Source: Chionis minor
Taxonomy: Eukaryota; Chordata; Aves; Charadriiformes; Chionididae
Direction of reading: 5' to 3'
NCBI GenBank assembly: GCA_013398295.1
Contig: VZSF01003929.1
Span: 102,245 to 166,244, forward strand
Length of the DNA stretch: 64,000 nucleotides
Below, piece by piece: positions 57,726 to 64,000 of the stretch (the stretch's first letter is position 1; every line of letters begins with the position of its first letter). The notes below the pieces were generated by a model. The model was not told where the DNA came from and did no database searches. It worked only from the letters and a program-made list of their open reading frames with translations. Both the position numbers and the translations under genes were made by a program.

Positions 57726-60700
57726 GTGATTGTAACTCTAAATCAAAAGGCAGCTGTAGGTTAATACGGATATAGCGAGATCTCCATGCCATTCCTTCGT
57801 GGGCTGGCTTGCCGTGCAAGGTGCAACACTTGTTTTAGCAACAAGTCCTGTGCCTACCACATCGCACTTCTAACTAATACTGCCTCTAGCTCAAGGCCCC
57901 AGATAGCTCAGATTAATCGACTGTCCCAGTTCCAGGCTTCCTCACCAGCTCCTGTCCTGCTCGCAGGCTTTTCACGTACCTGTTCCTTCCTACTTGGTTA
58001 CAAACCTAGTTTCATGAACCAAGACAAACCAAACAAGAGCATGAAATAAAAAGCCCAAGTCCAACATAGTGGCAAACACATAAATCTGAAGGAACAACAT
58101 CCCCTTACTGGGGAATAAGATAAGAGCAGCCCTGATCCCTAAAGCAGCAGCCAGCAACACAGGATCCCAGGGGAAAAGCAACCTTTCGGACCTCAGAGCA
58201 AGCTGAGCACTACCACTTCCCAAACAAACAAGGCAATAAAAAATAATCCACCAGCAGGAGCCTAACATGCCAGTCAATTACTTCTTATCAGGGCTCACGG
58301 GCATCTAGATAAGCTGAATGACAACTCAATGCTCCCAGCCTGGAGAGAGGCAGCTCACAGCTCTGGGGCGACCCCACCGCTGCCCCTTCCGCCACCCTGG
58401 CAGCCAGCTGCCACTTTCCTGAGTGATGGGGATGGTGACAACAGAAGCAATTGTTTTTCATATTCACGTGGAAAAGCTACTAACTCCCCACGGACAGGGT
58501 AAAGCCAACCACCATCTGAGCTCCCTGCCTCTCTACACATGGCTCACAGTGCCTCTGCCAGCTCTAAGAGAGCACTAATTACCAGGGCAGGGTAACAACC
58601 TTCATTCTAGACTTCTGGGGGGAATGATAATTTTGCCAAGGCAGCATTTTCTACTCAAAAGTCCACTGCTGGATCTCATTGCTTCTAGGCAACTGAACAT
58701 TCACTTTCCACGTCAAATCTGGTGTGGTCTAATCCAGTCTCTTTGCTCAGGTGGGGAGCTGTAACAGCTTTTTCATTTGTAGGGCTTTACGTCCAAATCA
58801 TGACACTGGGTATCTAGTGAGGTGACAGAGATTTCTATTTGCACCAAGAGAATATTAAAGAGTCCAAAGAAATAAAAGGGAAAAAAATCTGAAAATCTAC
58901 AATCTAAAGCCATCACAGGCTTTCCAGAATACAGGTAATGATTAATCTGAGGAAAAAAAAAAAGAAAGCAAAACCCAGGATTTGTTTTGCAATGATTCAC
59001 CCCTAGGAACTGAGGACTCATTCCTAACACATACAGTTCTTAGCTAAAAATCATGAGTATATTCTGAAAGAATGAGAATGGGGGCTAAAGAGCTGTTATA
59101 GAGCACTTCTCCCACTCGTTTTTGCATTTGGAAAGTGAAAGGGAAAGAGTTAAAATCAGCACTGAAAGCATAGTGAGCAGGTCATGGGAGGTGGTGAAGC
59201 TGCTCTTAACTTCACCCTTTGGGCCAGCCAACCCATGTCATTTGAGAGGCCTTTCACAAAATGCTCCCTGAGGCTGCCAGATTTCTTGCCGCGGGATCTG
59301 TCTTGCAGGCATTCATGCATGTATTGTATTCACATAAGTAACTTTCCTACTCACTTATTTGCAGGTTTCACAAAACTACTGGGCATGTGTTTCAGCAGCT
59401 TTGATATTTCACACTTAAACAAGACAAACATCCTATTTTCTGCAGACTCACTCACCGGGAAAGTGGTGAAGCTCAAACTTAGGTGTATAATAACTCTGCA
59501 CATCTGTCCTTTGCTTTCCAATACTTTTTTTTCTGCTAGTACAGCCATTATCTTGCTTTTCTGGCTCAGGAAAAGGATCTGTTTGGATTGGGTATGAAAA
59601 ACGTTTAAAAGAAAATATCACTGATGGTATTTGTGTATAAACACAGAAAGGCCAACTAAAGATCCCATCTCCCAGAAACAAAGAATCAGCACAGGTACCA
59701 GGCATGCAGTATCCCCTACAGTTTTCACTATTGCCTTTTATGTTTTATGAAAGATGTCCACATACAATGGACGGAACAAAACATTTACCATGAGCAATGC
59801 CATATCTGTGGTCAGTGATAATGAGAGAAACCTCAGAGAAGCAAGCCTCAAGAGAAATGCATAGGCTTTTATAGAAATTTTTATATGCATACGCTCCTCT
59901 CAAAGGGATTTTAACATTTCTATTGCCACTAGAGAGGGTTACAATTGTCCTTTGTTTTCTCTGCAGTAAGACAGTACTGTGAGCTAAAGAAGAATTTGTA
60001 GCACTCTAGATGCTAGGGAAAAACCCTGTGAGAAAAGTCTCACCAACAAGAAGTGTAAAATAGTTAATTTTGCTGCGAAAGTGGAGTACTACAGATAGGC
60101 ACATGTGGAAATCGCACACCAGCTCACTTCACAGTTATTTCCCCACACAGCAAAGCTGTTTGTGGGCTCTTTTCATCTGCTGCATTTTCTGGTGCTATGA
60201 GATTGAGGTCTCGTAAAGAAGCAAAAATGCCCTAAGTGACACAATATAGTGACAGAGTGTTCCCATTGCTGACCGTGGTGAGACAGAGACACGCAGAGTC
60301 CTTGATGCATCCAATTTCGGTGGGAGGATACTCTGACTCTCAAACTCAACCTGTGCAGCTTGCTCCTAGATTCGCAAATGGCCAGTGCAAAGCTACAATT
60401 CAATCAAGAGCTCCAGCTTGCCTTACCCAGCCCTGTCTTCACCCTTCCTTCCCTTTCACATGCCTCTGTCTTCAGCTTTTTGGAGACACGGAATTCTCTA
60501 GAAAAGCTGAGACTTTTCCCTCCATTGGGTTTCTCACTTACTGAGAAACTTCTACCATAGCAATGAACTCTAATGATCAGTGTCTTTAGCTACTGTGAAA
60601 GGCAAAGGACACCTACAACTCCCCCATTTATCCTTAATTTTCTCTTATTTATTCTTCTCATTCTGATTTTTATACACTGTCACTCTGTAAGAACAGCATT

Positions 60701-63700
60701 TGCCGCATTGTGTAATATGATATAAAAGTTGTTGTGGGATAATGCTACAACCAAAAACCTGTGAGGAAGCAGAAATGTTTCCCAGGAAGAAAAGCTGAAT
60801 CAGTGCCATTTGCAGACACCAAAGGATGTAAAACCTAGTGTCTGCTGTATGCCACAGATTGCTATTAATCCTTCATTCCAAGACAAAACAGGCATTAAAC
60901 TGGGATTATACTTGAGAGCAAGTATCAGTAGTTTAGAGTTATAAACACTGCCAGGCAACTGTTAATCCAAATCATTACAAACCCAGGAAATACAGTTCAG
61001 ATTACACTTCAGAGCACACCTACACAATCCTGACCATTCCCTGTTAAGTATTAACTTTGTGACTACAAGTGAAGTCATGTCCCAGAAACCAGCAGCTAAC
61101 CTGGTCCCACTTGGCCAGCCATCGTATCCGAGACAATGAAGGGCACTATTTGAAATAGCTTTATGCTGTTTAAAGAGGAGCTTAGGAAAGCACAAGAAGT
61201 TGCTGACAGCAGAGACCTGCCTGGCTTCATTCATGCTAATAGGAAGTTCAGTGTTTCAAAAACGTCACAGCTGGAAGGGGGCAGAAATTAAAGGAATGCG
61301 ACTTTGGACAGACCAAGGTCAGTGTGGCTGTGAAAACCCTGCAAACAGATTTGTTTCCCTCACGCAGAGTAAAATAACTTGGTATTAATAATCAATATGT
61401 TTATGTAGGCCATTTTATACGAGTGGTGAGAAAATAAAGAAAACCTGAGCTATAAAACAGTCTTCATTTCACTCTGAGCTCAGGCATTCGCTGCCGCTCC
61501 TGCTTGTAGCTGTGCAGAGACCTGTTGGGACCTTGGGGCAGGACCTTGTGTGACAAGGCATGTTTGCTGCCATTTGAGGTGCCCTGGGGTATCCCACCCA
61601 GCCTCCAATGCCGAATCTGGGCCCTTCTCACCTCTACCTGTCTCTCACTGCAAAAATCATATGAGAGGATGGGATGTTACCCACAGCCTGACATACTTTG
61701 ATGACACCCACAGCTTGACACAACTTGTCTTATCCTCAGAAAAAAACCACATTTAGGCTACCAGGAGTGGGAGGAGGTAAAGCAATGGGCTGGACCCATT
61801 TGCATTTGTAACCAACTCCATTCTATAACGGCAAGACAAAACTTAACCCTACACTCAGTAGCAATAGTGAGACCTTTAATGCCCCTTGCCTTTGCAACAC
61901 AAAATACAGAGGCAAAAATAATACATTCCCTTGTTTTGGAACAAGAGGGCAGAAATCAAACAGTATCACTGAATCTTACCCTAGACTTCATTTCTGGATG
62001 TGATCACACTGTTCACATCACTATTAAACTTCCTGCTATCATGGGTTATTGCTCTCTCAAATTAGCCTGTCTCACTTGCCTTGGGATGCCCACATACAGC
62101 TACCACAAAACATTTTTAAAAGACATCCCAAATCTCTCTCCCACTTTCTGTCAATCAAAAATTTGATCCTGTGGGTAAATATACCCATCCTAACTTTTAG
62201 TCTATCAGGTTGTCTAACTTGCAGAACACAGCAGGGAGACTCCCATACTGAAAACTACTTTGTTTGCATCAGATTAAGTGTTTGCTCTTCCAGAACTCCA
62301 CTGCATACACCCAAGAATCTTATTTTCAACATTCTTCCTAGTTGCGTTATGTTCACAAACCAGCCCCCACCTCATGTTTACATGTCCTTTAAACACAAAT
62401 GTAAACGGACCCCATAGGCTACAATCTCTCTTACCAAAGTTTTGGCAAAACTGTTTAGGGTCCAAATTATTATTTTCTTGAAGAAACACAAGATGTCAAA
62501 GCAGCAAAGCTTGAAGGTCATCCTGACAGGGAGCCAAGAGGAAGGAAGCACTTTGCTGGTCAGTTCAAGGTCACCTAGAAAAGCCTTGCAACATTTTGAG
62601 TATTAATGAATACAGCACAAAGTACCATTAGGCGAGTTTCCCAAACCCAACGAGATGAAGAAGCAGCACCACAAGCCTATGGCAGGTGATGGACCCGCCG
62701 TGGAGTAGAGCCATGTTGCAGGTAGCCCACTGGAGCAAAGGGGGCAGCAGATCAGGCACCTGTGGCTCCAGGATTCACAGCCTCCGGGGAAGAAATGGTG
62801 TTTCAAACACAGCCAGAAGCAGCACAAGCAAATTTTGGTTCTTTAACAGCTACATTTTCCCCTTGGAAGATGGTGGGAAAGCATCCCTATCAGAAAGGTA
62901 GTTCACCAGTGTAACATATTTTCTGTATTACTGCACCTCACTCTCCATTACAACCACATTCACTCAGCTTCTGTGGCACACTTAATCCACCTGAAGTTAG
63001 AAACCCTCTTCTATATCACAATCAGTTGCTGTGGAAAGGAGCCCAGTATCCCAGAGGATTAGAGTCTGAAGGGTCTGATTTAATCGCACTCCCTGGACAG
63101 ACTCAGACTCCAATGGTCAATGTCCAAAGGAGGAATAAGTAATAGGGATGGATCAGCTCTTGAGAAACAGAAGGTCCCATTTTCATGCAAATGGCATTCG
63201 TTAGGAAGAACAATGAAGGAGAAATAAAGAAAAGTCAGAAACAAAGCAGCAGAATCCTTCTGGGCTGAAAGTTTTTCATGAGGCATCAGCTGCTCTTTTA
63301 ACTGTAAACAAAATTTCAGAGAGTTTTTAGATTTGCTTTTGCATCCCTAGGTGGGAGTTGGTAGACACAACCAAAGGCAAGGGTCCGATTTGCTTTAACT
63401 TTCTTTTTGTCATTTAGCTCCTATTCATGCCCTTACACGGGAACAATTTTCAACATCTGCTACCAAACTTTTAAAGGAGAAAGAAACTTTAAGAGAGAAA
63501 GAAAGAGGAAGGAAAAATGCAGCAAAAAGAAGAGCAGTAGCAAACGCCGCAGCTTTCCTTGGCATGTGCTGGCTGTGAAAAGGTCCTTTGGAAGATCTTG
63601 GCAGCAGCACCCTTGACTTAAGGCGGGCGAGCACCGGCGAAAGCTGGTGGTGGGAGACGACAGCAGGCCGAGGGAGCACCTCGGAGCCAGCAAAGCGAGC

Positions 63701-64000
63701 TACAGTTGGCAGTGCAGCGGTCAGCAACACCTGCAGCAGCAGAAGGCAGAGAGCATTTAAGGCCTTGGGCAAAGCACTGCTACATCCACGGGGAAAACTC
63801 CAGCCCTTAACTGCTGCAAAGGGAAAATTCCAAGAAAAGGTATATACAGTGACAGTTCTTCGAAGAAATCATGTATTTCTCTCAGGGGTTTTGCAATTTT
63901 TTCTGTGTTAAGCCCTGGTGACATAAGACAGGCTTTTTCCTCTTTTTTTTTCTTTTCTTTTTTTTCTTCCCCACCCACCCCCCCTTCTTGCAAACTACAC
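57726..64000. other. Intergenic, no gene recognised
   Basis: Mostly AT-rich unique sequence. A small CpG-bearing patch lies at 63620-63710 (GGCGGGCGAGCACCGGCG region), followed by a T/C-rich tract at 63936-63975. No coding exon, RNA gene or clear transposon was recognised. Confidence 0.5.

Noticed and set aside
1..64000. CRISPR arrays, tRNA or rRNA genes, or a multi-gene novel system
   Set aside because: No regularly spaced repeats and no RNA gene structures were seen. The gene content is limited to three receptors plus retroelements, as expected for vertebrate intergenic DNA.

Overview
The window looks like nuclear DNA from a bird. Two insertions end in the CR1 retrotransposon signature, a tandem ATTCTATG octamer with no poly(A) tail. 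Two retroviral solo LTRs have the TGTTGTGGTTT / AAACCACAACA ends that I know from avian ERV families. Coding density is very low, introns and splice sites are present, and there is no bacterial organisation. The species cannot be fixed from the sequence.

Only three protein-coding genes are convincing. All are rhodopsin-class G-protein-coupled receptors of the GPR35/GPR55 (purinergic-like, delta) branch, all on the + strand and about 27-29 kb apart. They are: (1) the 3' half of a GPR35-like receptor, cut by the left edge (1-533); (2) a complete GPR55-like receptor (28858-29784), the best GPR55 ortholog candidate; and (3) a second complete GPR55-like receptor (56297-57214), a divergent paralog. 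Each complete gene has its coding region in one exon directly behind a good splice acceptor, so each probably has one or more 5' exons further upstream. The arrangement indicates a tandemly duplicated receptor cluster. Known relatives sense lysophospholipids, tryptophan metabolites or related small molecules on immune and epithelial cells, but the ligands of these receptors cannot be read from sequence.

The rest is intergenic or intronic. 534-6394: 3' flank of the first receptor, no other gene seen. 6395-7267: young CR1 copy with an open C-terminal reverse-transcriptase reading frame. 9609-10333 and 10632-11206: two solo LTRs in opposite orientations, the first with a perfect 5-bp target-site duplication. 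14440-14990, 25490-26110 and 27060-27220: very old CR1 remnants. 24265-24448: a speculative TATA box and short exon that would splice in frame to the GPR55-like gene. 26595-27053 (-): an unexplained 152-codon reading frame. 32225-32650: old CR1. 41340-41439: a 50-bp tandem duplication. 44993-45140: a duplicated 73-bp block around a single N, probably an assembly join. 45690-46672: two CR1 3' ends. The last 6.8 kb after the third receptor holds no recognisable gene.

I found no novel multi-gene system. The most useful leads are the degenerate TM4/TM5 signature residues of the third receptor, the possible alternative N-terminal exon of the second, and the unexplained 152-codon frame.
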